From: an uncultured Alistipes sp.
Lineage (GTDB): Bacteria; Bacteroidota; Bacteroidia; Bacteroidales; Rikenellaceae
Assembly: GCA_900544265.1 (NCBI GenBank)
Contig: UQUQ01000007.1
Coordinates: 1-64,000, forward strand
Length of the DNA: 64,000 nt
Direction of reading: 5' to 3'
Below are positions 17,565 to 27,002 of this stretch, piece after piece (within the stretch, counting starts at the first letter, position 1; the number at the start of each line of letters is the position of its first letter). Below the pieces are notes generated by a model that had not been told where the DNA came from, made no database searches, and saw nothing but the letters and a program-made list of their open reading frames with translations. The translations under genes and the position numbers were made by a program.

Positions 17565-18779
17565 CTATGCGCCGTGCGGTGCGTCGGACGGCTCCTCCGG
17601 CAGCTCCTCGTCGGGCGTGCAGGTCTTCAGTGCGAGGTGCTTGACCCAGAGGACGAAGCCGCCCGTGAGGATGAGGTTCAGCACGAGCGTCAGCACCGAG
17701 ATGACGAGCGCCGGGCCGCCGAGGTTGTAGCCCAGGGCGATGAAGATCACTCCGGCGCCGACCTCGCCGCGCGTGAACATGCCCACCGAGAGGGCCAGTC
17801 GCTCGCTGAAGGGGCGGTCGCGGTAGAAGAGCAGCGGCACGAGCTTTCCGAGATTCGAGAGCGCCGAGACCGCCACGACGTGCAGCAGCAGCGTGCCCCA
17901 CGGCATCATCGGCTGCGAGGCGGTCACCGACGTGGCGTCGCTGCCCGAGCCGGCGTGGCCCATGAGTGGCATGCTCATGCCCACGAGCAGCATGAAGAGG
18001 AACGAGATGCCCGTGGCGACGCGCCGCTCGGCGGGGGTGTCGATGTGGCGGTGCCGCATGAGCATGCCCACGACGAAGGCGGGCAGCAGCACCTCGACGT
18101 GGATGCTCTCCTCGTGACCGTAGAGGTGGGCCGTGACGTAGTAGACCGCCTGCGTGAGCAGGCACACGACCAGCGCGAGACCGAGGATCGCCCGCCAGTC
18201 CTGCCGGGCGTTCCAGCACCCCTGCCACCGCCAGCCGACGGTCAGCAGCACGGCGACGAGCCCCACGATGACGAACATCTGCCACCGCAGGCCGATCATC
18301 AGGATCTGCAGCGGGATCATCAGCAGGATGGTGTCCAGGTCGTCGAAGATCGCCAGCACCTGGATCTTGCGGTAGATCCAGCTCCGCTTCAGGTGCAGGG
18401 CGGCAAGCATCGTGAAGAGGATGCCCGCCGAGGTCGGCGCGGCGAAGCGGCTCAGGAGCAGGTTCTCCTTCCAGGCCGCCGTGTCGCCCCACAGCGTCGG
18501 GGGCAGCAGCACGAAGACGTAGTAGAGGGCGATGAGCAGCCACGGCAGGGCCGCCGTGGCCATGGCGATGAAGTAGTCGGCCGTGTAGGAGCGCCAGCGC
18601 GACTTGTCGATCTCGAATTCGCGCCCCACGTTGATCATGATGAACGCAAGGCAGATGTAGAGCAGCAGATCGGTCGTGGTCTTGAAGGCCGCGTGGGCCT
18701 CGCCGAGCAGGCCGGGCAGGAGTTGCGAGGCGACGAGGCCCAGCATCAGAAAGAGCGAGAACGAGAGTACTTTACGCAT
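17565..18779 (-). CDS. Cation:proton antiporter (CPA family)
   Basis: A 404-residue integral membrane protein with about 12 hydrophobic helices. Features of Na+/H+ exchanger-type carriers are visible: two acidic residues in a helix (LAIFDDLDTILLMIP, about residues 145-159) and a late polar helix FTRGEVGAGVIF. No cytoplasmic TrkA-type domain is present. The C terminus is a short acidic tail. Likely role: exchange of a monovalent cation for protons across the inner membrane. Ion specificity cannot be read from the sequence. Confidence 0.82.
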   Translation of the reverse strand: MRKVLSFSLFLMLGLVASQLLPGLLGEAHAAFKTTTDLLLYICLAFIMINVGREFEIDKSRWRSYTADYFIAMATAALPWLLIALYYVFVLLPPTLWGDTAAWKENLLLSRFAAPTSAGILFTMLAALHLKRSWIYRKIQVLAIFDDLDTILLMIPLQILMIGLRWQMFVIVGLVAVLLTVGWRWQGCWNARQDWRAILGLALVVCLLTQAVYYVTAHLYGHEESIHVEVLLPAFVVGMLMRHRHIDTPAERRVATGISFLFMLLVGMSMPLMGHAGSGSDATSVTASQPMMPWGTLLLHVVAVSALSNLGKLVPLLFYRDRPFSERLALSVGMFTRGEVGAGVIFIALGYNLGGPALVISVLTLVLNLILTGGFVLWVKHLALKTCTPDEELPEEPSDAPHGA

Positions 18780-18822
18780 GGTCGAGGTCGTTTTTGTATG
18801 TCGGGCGGGGCGTTCCGCGGCT

Positions 18823-18830
18823 CAAAGATA
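18823..18830 (-). promoter_or_regulatory. Probable -7 box of the antiporter gene
   Basis: TATCTTTG on the minus strand lies 44 bases upstream of the ATG. The -33 position reads GAAA on the plus strand rather than CAAA, so the box is partial. Confidence 0.4.
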
Positions 18831-18916
18831 ATCATTTCCGTCTTGTTTGAAAGCGTCGGAGCCCCCGGGGCGTGAAAAAAATAACAGCGAGGCGTCCGCA
18901 ATTCGACAATTATTTG

Positions 18917-18924
18917 TAACTTTG
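18917..18924 (+). promoter_or_regulatory. -7 box of the enolase promoter
   Basis: TAACTTTG is an exact TAnnTTTG match, 57 bases upstream of the enolase ATG. No clear TTTG is seen at -33. Confidence 0.5.
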
Positions 18925-18962
18925 CGGTGCAAAAAAGGCAATAGAGTATTCAAGAACCATAA

Positions 18963-20270
<1,308 letters not shown>

Positions 20271-20294
20271 TTCCGGAAATCTGCCGAATAAACG

Positions 20295-20328
20295 ATCCGG
20301 CCGTCCCTTTGGGGCGGCCGGATTTTTT
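20295..20328 (+). terminator. Intrinsic terminator of eno
   Basis: A GC-rich stem (20295-20307 with 20311-20322) is followed by six Ts, 25 bases after the eno stop. Confidence 0.85.
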
Positions 20329-20493
20329 GTGCCCGGGCCGTTGCGCACCCCGGGCCGTCGTGTCGCTGCCCGCAGGACCCCGCGAAGGGTTCCCGCCCGC
20401 GCCGGGGGCGCTTGACGTCGCTTGACAGCGCCGGGCGGCGGTTGTCTGTGCCGGTCGGATCGCGGCCGGGCCGTTCCGGTCCGGATGAGCCGG

Positions 20494-20552
20494 AAAAGGC
20501 CCCGCTCCGGGCGCCGGTGCCATTGTGCATCGGGCGGCGGAAGCGGGGCCTT
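20494..20552 (-). terminator. Terminator of the glycerophosphodiesterase gene
   Basis: An 11-bp stem (20496-20506 with 20542-20552) encloses a GC-rich loop. On the minus strand it is followed by TTTT. It lies 29 bases past the stop. The remaining bases from 20329 to 20493 hold no gene. Confidence 0.55.
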
Positions 20553-20580
20553 GCGGTGCGGGCCTGAAGCGGGTCGGGTG

Positions 20581-22953
20581 TCAGTCGGTCAGGCGCGCGA
20601 GGATCTTCTGCAGCGTGTCGGGGTGGTCGGTCGTGATGAAGTCGACACCCATGGCGATGAACTCCATCATGTCGGCCTCGGAGTTGACCGTCCAGACGTT
20701 CACCTTCATGCCGCGGTCGTGCGCCTCGGTGACCCACTGGGGGTTGTTCTTCAGCACGGTCATCTGGTAGTCGATGCAGCGGATGGCGGGGTCGAGCGCC
20801 GAGGGGGCCATGTCGCCCATGAGGTAGCCGACCATCGCCTCGGGAAGCTCGGCGGCGAGCCGCTGGCAGATGTCGTATCCGAAGGAGATGAAGTCGCAGC
20901 GGCCGACCATCTGCCGGCGCTGCAGCTCCTCGACGATGGCGTCGACGACGCGGCGGTTGTTCTCGGCCGTGGCGTGCTGCTTGATCTCGACGACGAGCTT
21001 CGTGCCCGTCTCGCCGAGCCGGTCGAGGCAGTCGTCGAGCGTGGCGACGGTCTCGCCGTTCGAGAGCCGGATGTCCTTGATCTGGTCGAAGGTGGCGTTC
21101 TCGATCAGGATGCCGTCGATCGTCGTGTCGTGGTTCGAGACGACGACCCCGTCGGTGGTGATGTAGAAATCGGCCTCCGAGCCGTAGACTCCCAGCTCGA
21201 TGGCGGCCGTGAGCGAGGCCAGCGAGTTCTCGGCCGCGCCGTTCGTCGTGTGGAAGCCGCGGTGGGCGACGACCTGCGGCAGGTGGTCGAGTGTCGTGGG
21301 GTTGTCGGAGAGGGTCAGCTCGATCATGCCGATCGGGCACTGCGCCTCGCCGCGCAGCAGCACCATGCGGTAGGTGCCCGAGACGAATCCTTCGGGTATC
21401 GTGACGGCGATCGACGCGTCGGTCACCGCGGCGTCGCAGAGGTACGTGCGCGTCTCGTCCTCGACGGATTCGAGCCGCACGCGGTCCCCGGCGGCGAATC
21501 CCGATCCGAAGACCTTGAAGGCCGAGCCGGGCTGTACGCCGGCGTTCGGCAGGAAGAAGATGTCCGAGAGGCGGATGGGGCTCGCCTGCGGCATCCGACC
21601 CTTCACGCCCGCCCAGAGGTCGGCAACGATGTCGCCCGGGAGCGGCTCGTCGTAGATGCGTGCCAGGGCGATGTCGCCGCGCCAGGCCGATTCGGCGCCG
21701 TTGCTGCTGGCGTCGCCGCCGATGCAGAACCAGTTGGAGCCCGAAGCCGGCAGCTGGAAGGTGCCCCAGACGTTGATCTCCGACTGCAGTTCGCCGTTGA
21801 CGTAGATGCGCGACTTGCCGGCCTGCTGGTCGTAGACGCCGACCAGGTGGTAGTAGGTGCCGCGTGCGGGGGTGACGTCGCTGCAGGTCCAGCGCCAGCC
21901 GTCGGGCGCGAGGTTCGGCAGGAAGGTCAGCTTCGTGCCGCGGTCGCGCGTGGTGATGAGAAAGCCCGTGCCGCCCGACTGCATTGAGCTGAAGGGCTTG
22001 ATCTCGCTGCTGCCGTCGGCCTCGGCGTCGAACATGACGAGCACCTCGAGCGTGTGGCCGTCGGCGAGCGCCTCGCGGAAGGCGGCGTCGGCCGCGTAGT
22101 CCACCTTGTAGTAGCCCGCGGCGGGACTCGAACCGGGATCGTGGTTGAAGCGGGCGACGTAGTCCCCGTAGCTGTCGTTGTAGTAGGTCAGCAGGCCCGA
22201 GCCGCTGTGGCGCTGCACGACGCGGTGCGAGGCCGAGCGGTCGGCGGCCGTGCCGTCGTTGTGGAAGACGACGTCGAGCAGATCGGCCGTTGCGGTGCCC
22301 TGCGTGACGGTGACCGTGCGCGTCAGGTCGGGGTGCCCGGCCACGGAGAGGGTGACGAGCGCCTGCCGCTTCGTCGCGTCGCTGTTTTTGGCGGCCGTGA
22401 GTGTCAGCGACCCTTCGGTCTGCTGCTGCGTGAGCCAGCTGCAGGGGCTGCCCTCCGGGTCGGTCACGGCGGCGCTCCACGCGCCGGCGTTCGTCGCGAC
22501 GGTCAGTGTGAGGTCACCGCCGCCGATCGGGATGCGTCCGCTGTCGGGCGTGACCGTGAGGTAGGCTTCGCCCGCCGCCTGCTCGACGGAGAGCGTGTGC
22601 ACGGCCTGCTTGCCGAGGTAGAAACGCACTTCGGCCTGCCGTGCGGCGGCCTGCGCGTTGGCCGTGGCGGTCAGGGTGACCTCCGCATTGCCGCGGCCCG
22701 ACGAGGGGGTCAGCGTGAGCCAGTCGTCGGCCGGGAGGGTCTCGATGCGCCACTCGCCGGTGGTGAGCAGTTGCAGGGCGACGGTACAGTCGCCCGTGCC
22801 GATTTGCATCAGGGTGGGATTGGTCCCGCAGTCGGGAACCTCGAGGGTGAGCGTCGCGCGCTGCGACGGGGTGTCGTCCGATTTGCACGCGGTCGGGAGC
22901 ATCGCCGCCAGTACGCACAGAATCGGCACGAAGTGAAGAGAGCTTCGTTTCAT
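20581..22953 (-). CDS. Modular lipoprotein with C-terminal glycerophosphodiester phosphodiesterase
   Basis: A 790-residue protein; ATG 22953 is preferred over an upstream TTG because it starts the lipoprotein signal (LPTAC). Order of parts: two BACON-type beta-sandwich domains (about 30-205, LTLTPSSGRGNAEVTLTA and CSWLTQQQ), a LamG/concanavalin-like domain (about 215-415), an IPT/TIG-like domain (about 425-540) and a GDPD domain (about 555-790, VVAHRGFHTTNGAAENS, EADFYITTDG). It probably releases glycerol phosphate from glycerophosphodiesters at the cell surface; the modules ahead may bind glycans. It was the host gene directly downstream of tRNA-His before the island arrived. Confidence 0.85.
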   Translation of the reverse strand: MKRSSLHFVPILCVLAAMLPTACKSDDTPSQRATLTLEVPDCGTNPTLMQIGTGDCTVALQLLTTGEWRIETLPADDWLTLTPSSGRGNAEVTLTATANAQAAARQAEVRFYLGKQAVHTLSVEQAAGEAYLTVTPDSGRIPIGGGDLTLTVATNAGAWSAAVTDPEGSPCSWLTQQQTEGSLTLTAAKNSDATKRQALVTLSVAGHPDLTRTVTVTQGTATADLLDVVFHNDGTAADRSASHRVVQRHSGSGLLTYYNDSYGDYVARFNHDPGSSPAAGYYKVDYAADAAFREALADGHTLEVLVMFDAEADGSSEIKPFSSMQSGGTGFLITTRDRGTKLTFLPNLAPDGWRWTCSDVTPARGTYYHLVGVYDQQAGKSRIYVNGELQSEINVWGTFQLPASGSNWFCIGGDASSNGAESAWRGDIALARIYDEPLPGDIVADLWAGVKGRMPQASPIRLSDIFFLPNAGVQPGSAFKVFGSGFAAGDRVRLESVEDETRTYLCDAAVTDASIAVTIPEGFVSGTYRMVLLRGEAQCPIGMIELTLSDNPTTLDHLPQVVAHRGFHTTNGAAENSLASLTAAIELGVYGSEADFYITTDGVVVSNHDTTIDGILIENATFDQIKDIRLSNGETVATLDDCLDRLGETGTKLVVEIKQHATAENNRRVVDAIVEELQRRQMVGRCDFISFGYDICQRLAAELPEAMVGYLMGDMAPSALDPAIRCIDYQMTVLKNNPQWVTEAHDRGMKVNVWTVNSEADMMEFIAMGVDFITTDHPDTLQKILARLTD

Positions 22954-23003
22954 GTATTGAGCCAATTTTGCGGATCGGGGCGTTCGATCCCGGTTTGTCG
23001 AAT

Positions 23004-23011
23004 CAAAGATA
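23004..23011 (-). promoter_or_regulatory. Probable -7 box of the glycerophosphodiesterase gene
   Basis: TATCTTTG on the minus strand lies 51 bases upstream of the ATG. The -33 element is poor. Confidence 0.45.
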
Positions 23012-23077
23012 CGAAAAAATTACGGAATCCGCATCCAAAAAAAAGTGTGTTGCGTCGCGGCCGAGCGGCAGAGACAA

Positions 23078-23113
23078 AGTGAAAAAGGTGAAAAGTAAAA
23101 AGTAAGAAGTGAA
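23078..23113. repeat. Polypurine heptad-like repeat tract
   Basis: A run of GTGAAAA/GTAAAAA-type units on the plus strand. It shares the 14-base word GGTGAAAAGTAAAA with the tract at 47,128-47,162 (opposite orientation). It is non-coding and lies between the tRNA-His terminator remnant and the glycerophosphodiesterase gene. Confidence 0.55.
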
Positions 23114-23177
23114 GGTCGGGGGCGGATTGTGGGCGGTGCACCTGCGGCGGCGGGGCGGTCCGGCGTCAAAAGCCGAC

Positions 23178-23208
23178 AAAAAAGGGGTTCTCTTTTCGGA
23201 GAACCCCT
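23178..23208 (-). terminator. Original tRNA-His terminator, now stranded at the island's left end
   Basis: A perfect 10-bp stem (23183-23192 with 23199-23208) is followed on the minus strand by a T run. It lies two bases past the duplicated tRNA-His 3-prime end, where a tRNA terminator would sit. The rest of the tRNA gene is now 18.6 kb away. Confidence 0.75.
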
Positions 23209-23210
23209 GC

Positions 23211-23233
23211 GGGTGGAAGAAGGGGCTCGAACC
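23211..23233 (-). repeat. Left attachment site (tRNA-His 3-prime fragment)
   Basis: 23 bases identical to 41832-41854, covering the tRNA-His T-loop region to the discriminator and one base beyond. No other tRNA part is present. Confidence 0.85.
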
Positions 23234-23424
23234 TATGATTATTTACCTCTATATATCAATGTGTTGTAGCTGATTCTCCGTTGTCGGGTCACTGGTTTGT
23301 TAAGGCCATTTTACGTTCCAATACTTTCCCTTGCTACAAAGCAAAGATATGAAATTTGTTATAAATTCTGAAACCTGGATTGTTTTTTGGTGATTATGGA
23401 ATCCCGGAGGACAACTGTTGTGGT
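23234..23424. other. Left inner end of the island, no gene seen
   Basis: AT-rich sequence between the attachment site and the terminator of the galactan operon. It may carry recombinase-binding sites; no gene or clear repeat is visible. Confidence 0.5.
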
Positions 23425-23458
23425 CAAAAAGAACCCCGGCAGCATATTTCTGCCGGGG
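23425..23458 (-). terminator. Terminator of the galactan operon
   Basis: A perfect 9-bp GC-rich stem (23434-23442 with 23450-23458) is followed on the minus strand by TTCTTTTTG. It lies 28 bases after the GH2 stop. Confidence 0.8.
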
Positions 23459-23485
23459 ATTCTGACTGTCGGAAGATTTTGATGA

Positions 23486-25930
23486 TTATTCGGGAATTAC
23501 CGGGATTTCCATGCTCGCGGATTTTACACCCGGGGCCGAGACGGTGAATCGCACCGTGCCAGGTGTTCGACTCGACCGCACGATCGCCGTGGCTGCTCCG
23601 CTAAACAGTTTCATCCGCGGCTCCTGGAACGACATCGTACAAGTCGGATCCCCGTTGGCCGTGGCCTCGAAGGTCCCCGCCCCCTCGACCCGGAACGTCA
23701 CCATCCGTGTGTCGGCCGGAACCCGGTTACCGTTGCGGTCTTCAACCTCCACGGTCACATACAGCAGGTCGTCGCCCGTCGCGGCAAGCCGTTGACGGTT
23801 GGGAGTCACGGCAAGGCGGTAGGCCTTCCCGGCCGTGCGGACAACTCGCTCCTCGACAGGTCGGTTCTCCGTATCGTAGGCCACCACGCGGATCTCCCCG
23901 GGTTGGTACTTCACATCGTTCCACATCAGCCGGTAACGCTGCACGGGATCGCCCGACGACGCCTTCTCGCGGACGCCCTGACTCTCGCCGTTGACAAAGA
24001 GTTCGGCCTTCGGGTAGGAGGTATAGACAAATACCGGCGTTGTCTCCCCCTCGCGTCCCGGCCAACTCCAGTGGGGCAGCACATGGAGCGTCTCCTCGCG
24101 ATCGTTCCACTGCGAACGGTAGAGCCAGTAGCGGTCCTTGGGCAGCCAGGCCAGGTCGATGATCCCGAACAACGAGCTGTGGCTCGGCCAGGCATCGGTA
24201 TCATAGGGCGAGGGCTCCCCGAGGTAGTCGAATCCCGTCCAGACAAACTGTCCGAGCACCCACTCATGGTCGTCATCGCGCGCGAAGTCGAGGTCCGGAG
24301 TATTGGACCACGAACAGGATTCGTTGTCGTAGCTCGACGACTGATGGTCGGGGTGCAGCACCACGTTGTGCTCGGCGAACGTAACGGGGAAGTGGTAGAC
24401 GCCGCGCGACGAGACCGTCGAGGCGGTCTCCGAGCCGAGGATCAGCCGCTGCGGAAGGCGTTCATAGGCCTCATCGTAATGTTGCGGCTTATAGTTGAAT
24501 CCCGGGATGTCGAGGGCCGCGGCAAAGCCGTTGTCCAGCACGGCACCGATCTGGTCCATGCCGCAGGTGACCGGGCGCGTCGGGTCGAGGCGGCGCACCA
24601 GATCGTGCAGCATCACCAGCTCGTCCATCCCGTCAGGGCCCCACTGCGAGGGTACCTCGTTGCCGATCGACCACATGACCACCGAGGGTGCATTGCGGTA
24701 GGCGCGGACCATGTTCGTCATGTCGCGTTCGGCCCACTCCGCAAAGAAGCGTCCGTATCCGTTGGGCGACTTGGGGCGGAATCCCCAGTCGTCGAAGGGT
24801 TCGACCATCAGCATCATGCCCATCTCGTCGCACAGCTCGACCAGTTCGGGGGCCGGCATGTTGTGGGCCGTGCGGATGGCATTGGCGCCCATCTCCTTCA
24901 AGAGCTCGATCTGGTAGCGGAGCGCCGAACGGTTGACGGCAGCCCCTAGCGGCCCCAGGTCGTGGTGATTGCACACCCCCTTGAATTTGGTCGGACGCCC
25001 ATTCAGGAAGAAGCCCTTCTCGGGAACATATTCTATCGTGCGGATGCCGAAGCGCGTTTCGTACTCGTCGAGCACCTCGCCGTTGCGCTCGATCCGCGTG
25101 CGGGCCGTGTATAGCGTCGGCGATTCGGGCGACCACAACTGCGGTTCGTTCACCAGAAAGTGCTGCGTGAAGCGCTGGCCGCGGTAGACATAGCGGTTGC
25201 GGGCCGTGGTGACCGTATTGCCTGCGGCATCGAGGAGGTCGGAGACCAGGTCGACGCTCTGATGCTTCGCAAGCCCCTCGACCTCGATCTCCAGCGCGAT
25301 GCTGGCGTAATCGTCGTGGACCGTAGGCGTGGTGATGCGGGTCCCCCAGACCGGAATATGAACCTTGTTTGTGGAGATCAGATGCACGTTGCGGTAGAGA
25401 CCCGCTCCGGGATACCAGCGCGAAGCCTTTTCGAAGTTTTCGAGCGACACCTCGATCCGGTTCTCACCGGGTACGGCCACCGGGGTGATGTCCACAAAGA
25501 ACGAGTTGTAGCCATAGGGCCAGTAGGCCACCTCGCGGCCGTTCACCCGCACACGGGCATTGCTCATCGCACCGTCGAAGAGCAGCACGTGGCTCCGGTC
25601 GGTGGTGTCGGGAATCGAGATTGTCCTGCGGTAGCAGCCTTTGCCGAGGAAGGGAAGACCACCCGTGCGGCCGGTCTTGACCGTAGCGACCTGCTCGCCG
25701 TTCTGTTCGACAGCCACCTCCTGCAGGTCGTTGTCCCGCGAGAAGGGACCGTAGATGGCCCAGTCGTGCGGAATCCGGACCATTTGCCATTGTGAATCGG
25801 CGGTCGCCTCTCCCCGGGAGAACTCCCATCCTTCGTTGAGAGTCACAACCGACCTCGGAGAGGCGGCGTGACAGGCCGCGACCCCCGAAAGGGCCATGGC
25901 CGTACACAGGAATAAGATACGCTTCATCAT
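23486..25930 (-). CDS. GH2 beta-galactosidase
   Basis: An 814-residue secreted glycoside hydrolase of family 2. After a signal peptide come a sugar-binding jelly roll, an immunoglobulin-like domain, the TIM barrel (about 285-590) and C-terminal beta domains. The acid/base Glu is in SIGNEVP and the nucleophile Glu in LGSETAS. In a galactan locus it most likely removes galactose from beta-1,4-galacto-oligosaccharides in the periplasm. Its ATG overlaps the GH53 stop by four bases (ATGA), so translation is probably coupled. It is the last gene of the operon. Confidence 0.9.
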   Translation of the reverse strand: MMKRILFLCTAMALSGVAACHAASPRSVVTLNEGWEFSRGEATADSQWQMVRIPHDWAIYGPFSRDNDLQEVAVEQNGEQVATVKTGRTGGLPFLGKGCYRRTISIPDTTDRSHVLLFDGAMSNARVRVNGREVAYWPYGYNSFFVDITPVAVPGENRIEVSLENFEKASRWYPGAGLYRNVHLISTNKVHIPVWGTRITTPTVHDDYASIALEIEVEGLAKHQSVDLVSDLLDAAGNTVTTARNRYVYRGQRFTQHFLVNEPQLWSPESPTLYTARTRIERNGEVLDEYETRFGIRTIEYVPEKGFFLNGRPTKFKGVCNHHDLGPLGAAVNRSALRYQIELLKEMGANAIRTAHNMPAPELVELCDEMGMMLMVEPFDDWGFRPKSPNGYGRFFAEWAERDMTNMVRAYRNAPSVVMWSIGNEVPSQWGPDGMDELVMLHDLVRRLDPTRPVTCGMDQIGAVLDNGFAAALDIPGFNYKPQHYDEAYERLPQRLILGSETASTVSSRGVYHFPVTFAEHNVVLHPDHQSSSYDNESCSWSNTPDLDFARDDDHEWVLGQFVWTGFDYLGEPSPYDTDAWPSHSSLFGIIDLAWLPKDRYWLYRSQWNDREETLHVLPHWSWPGREGETTPVFVYTSYPKAELFVNGESQGVREKASSGDPVQRYRLMWNDVKYQPGEIRVVAYDTENRPVEERVVRTAGKAYRLAVTPNRQRLAATGDDLLYVTVEVEDRNGNRVPADTRMVTFRVEGAGTFEATANGDPTCTMSFQEPRMKLFSGAATAIVRSSRTPGTVRFTVSAPGVKSASMEIPVIPE

Positions 25931-26991
25931 TGTTTCTGGGTTTTGAAGGCGTCGAGCGCCGAAGTCGGCGCGCCGTTGTCAAAACAGCCCATATTATACC
26001 CTCCGTTGTAGCCGTTCGGTGCTTCGGGCTCCCAGTAGAAGATTCCCTCGACGTCGGCCGTCATCATCTTCTCGATGAGCTGCCGGCACGCCTCGGCCTG
26101 GTCATAGGGCATACCGATTTCGCAGATCATAACCGGCTTGCCGTAGGTCTCCCGCAGGTGCTCGATGTTGGCCAGACAGTCGTCGGCGACCTTTTCCCAG
26201 CCGCCCGTTTCCCCGGCCTGCTCCGCCCAGTAGGGATAGACCGACATGCCGATCATGTCGTAGCGCCCGCCGTAGTTCTCCAGAATGCCGAACATCCGGT
26301 CGTAACGCCACTGGTCGTTGCCTCCGTCGAGATGCACGATTACTTTCGCGTCGGGGCAAACCTCCTTGACGGCGTCGTATCCGGCGTTGTTCAGCGCCAC
26401 GAGTTGTTCGGGGGTCTCGACCGAACCTATCGGGAGCAGCATGCCCGGCGTCGTTTCGTTGCCGATCTGCACCCACTCGGGGGTGACGCCGACGGCCGAG
26501 AGGGCCTTCAGCGTCGTGGAGACATGGGCGGCGACGGCCTCGCAGAGCTCTTCGAGCGCGAAACTGCTCCATGCGGCGGGAATCTGCTGGTTGCCGGGAT
26601 CGGCCCAGGTGTCGGAGAGGTGGAAGTCGATCATCGTGCGCAGTCCCAGCCGTTCGGCGCGGCGGGCCTTCACCACCACGTCGTCCACGCCGCACCAGCC
26701 TTCGGCCGGATCGACCCACACGCGCAGACGGATGGCGTTGACGCCGCAGCAGTCGCGCAGCAACTGCATGCACTCCATCTCCTCGCGGTTCTCGCCCGGG
26801 GTGTAGAATTTCAGCCCTTCGGACTCCATCTGTGTCAGCCAACTCACGTCGGCACCGCGGGCAAAGCCGGCCTCTTTTTCGGGAACGATGATCTCCTCCT
26901 GGTGCGGATTGGTCACGGGACCCTCTTCCGTGCAGGATGCGCCCAGCAGTGCCGAGCAAAACAGAATGGATGCTATGGTTGTCATTTTCAT
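25927..26991 (-). CDS. GH53 endo-beta-1,4-galactanase lipoprotein
   Basis: A 354-residue lipoprotein (LLGASC, Cys near residue 20) made of a single GH53 barrel. The catalytic acid/base Glu is in QIGNET and the nucleophile Glu in ICEIGMP; FHLSDTWADPG is another family motif. It cuts beta-1,4-galactan, the side chain of pectic rhamnogalacturonan I and type I arabinogalactan, probably at the cell surface. It is GC-rich like the rest of the operon, unlike the second GH53 gene at 33,399. Confidence 0.93.
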   Translation of the reverse strand: MKMTTIASILFCSALLGASCTEEGPVTNPHQEEIIVPEKEAGFARGADVSWLTQMESEGLKFYTPGENREEMECMQLLRDCCGVNAIRLRVWVDPAEGWCGVDDVVVKARRAERLGLRTMIDFHLSDTWADPGNQQIPAAWSSFALEELCEAVAAHVSTTLKALSAVGVTPEWVQIGNETTPGMLLPIGSVETPEQLVALNNAGYDAVKEVCPDAKVIVHLDGGNDQWRYDRMFGILENYGGRYDMIGMSVYPYWAEQAGETGGWEKVADDCLANIEHLRETYGKPVMICEIGMPYDQAEACRQLIEKMMTADVEGIFYWEPEAPNGYNGGYNMGCFDNGAPTSALDAFKTQKQ

Positions 26992-27002
26992 GGGTTATGC
27001 GG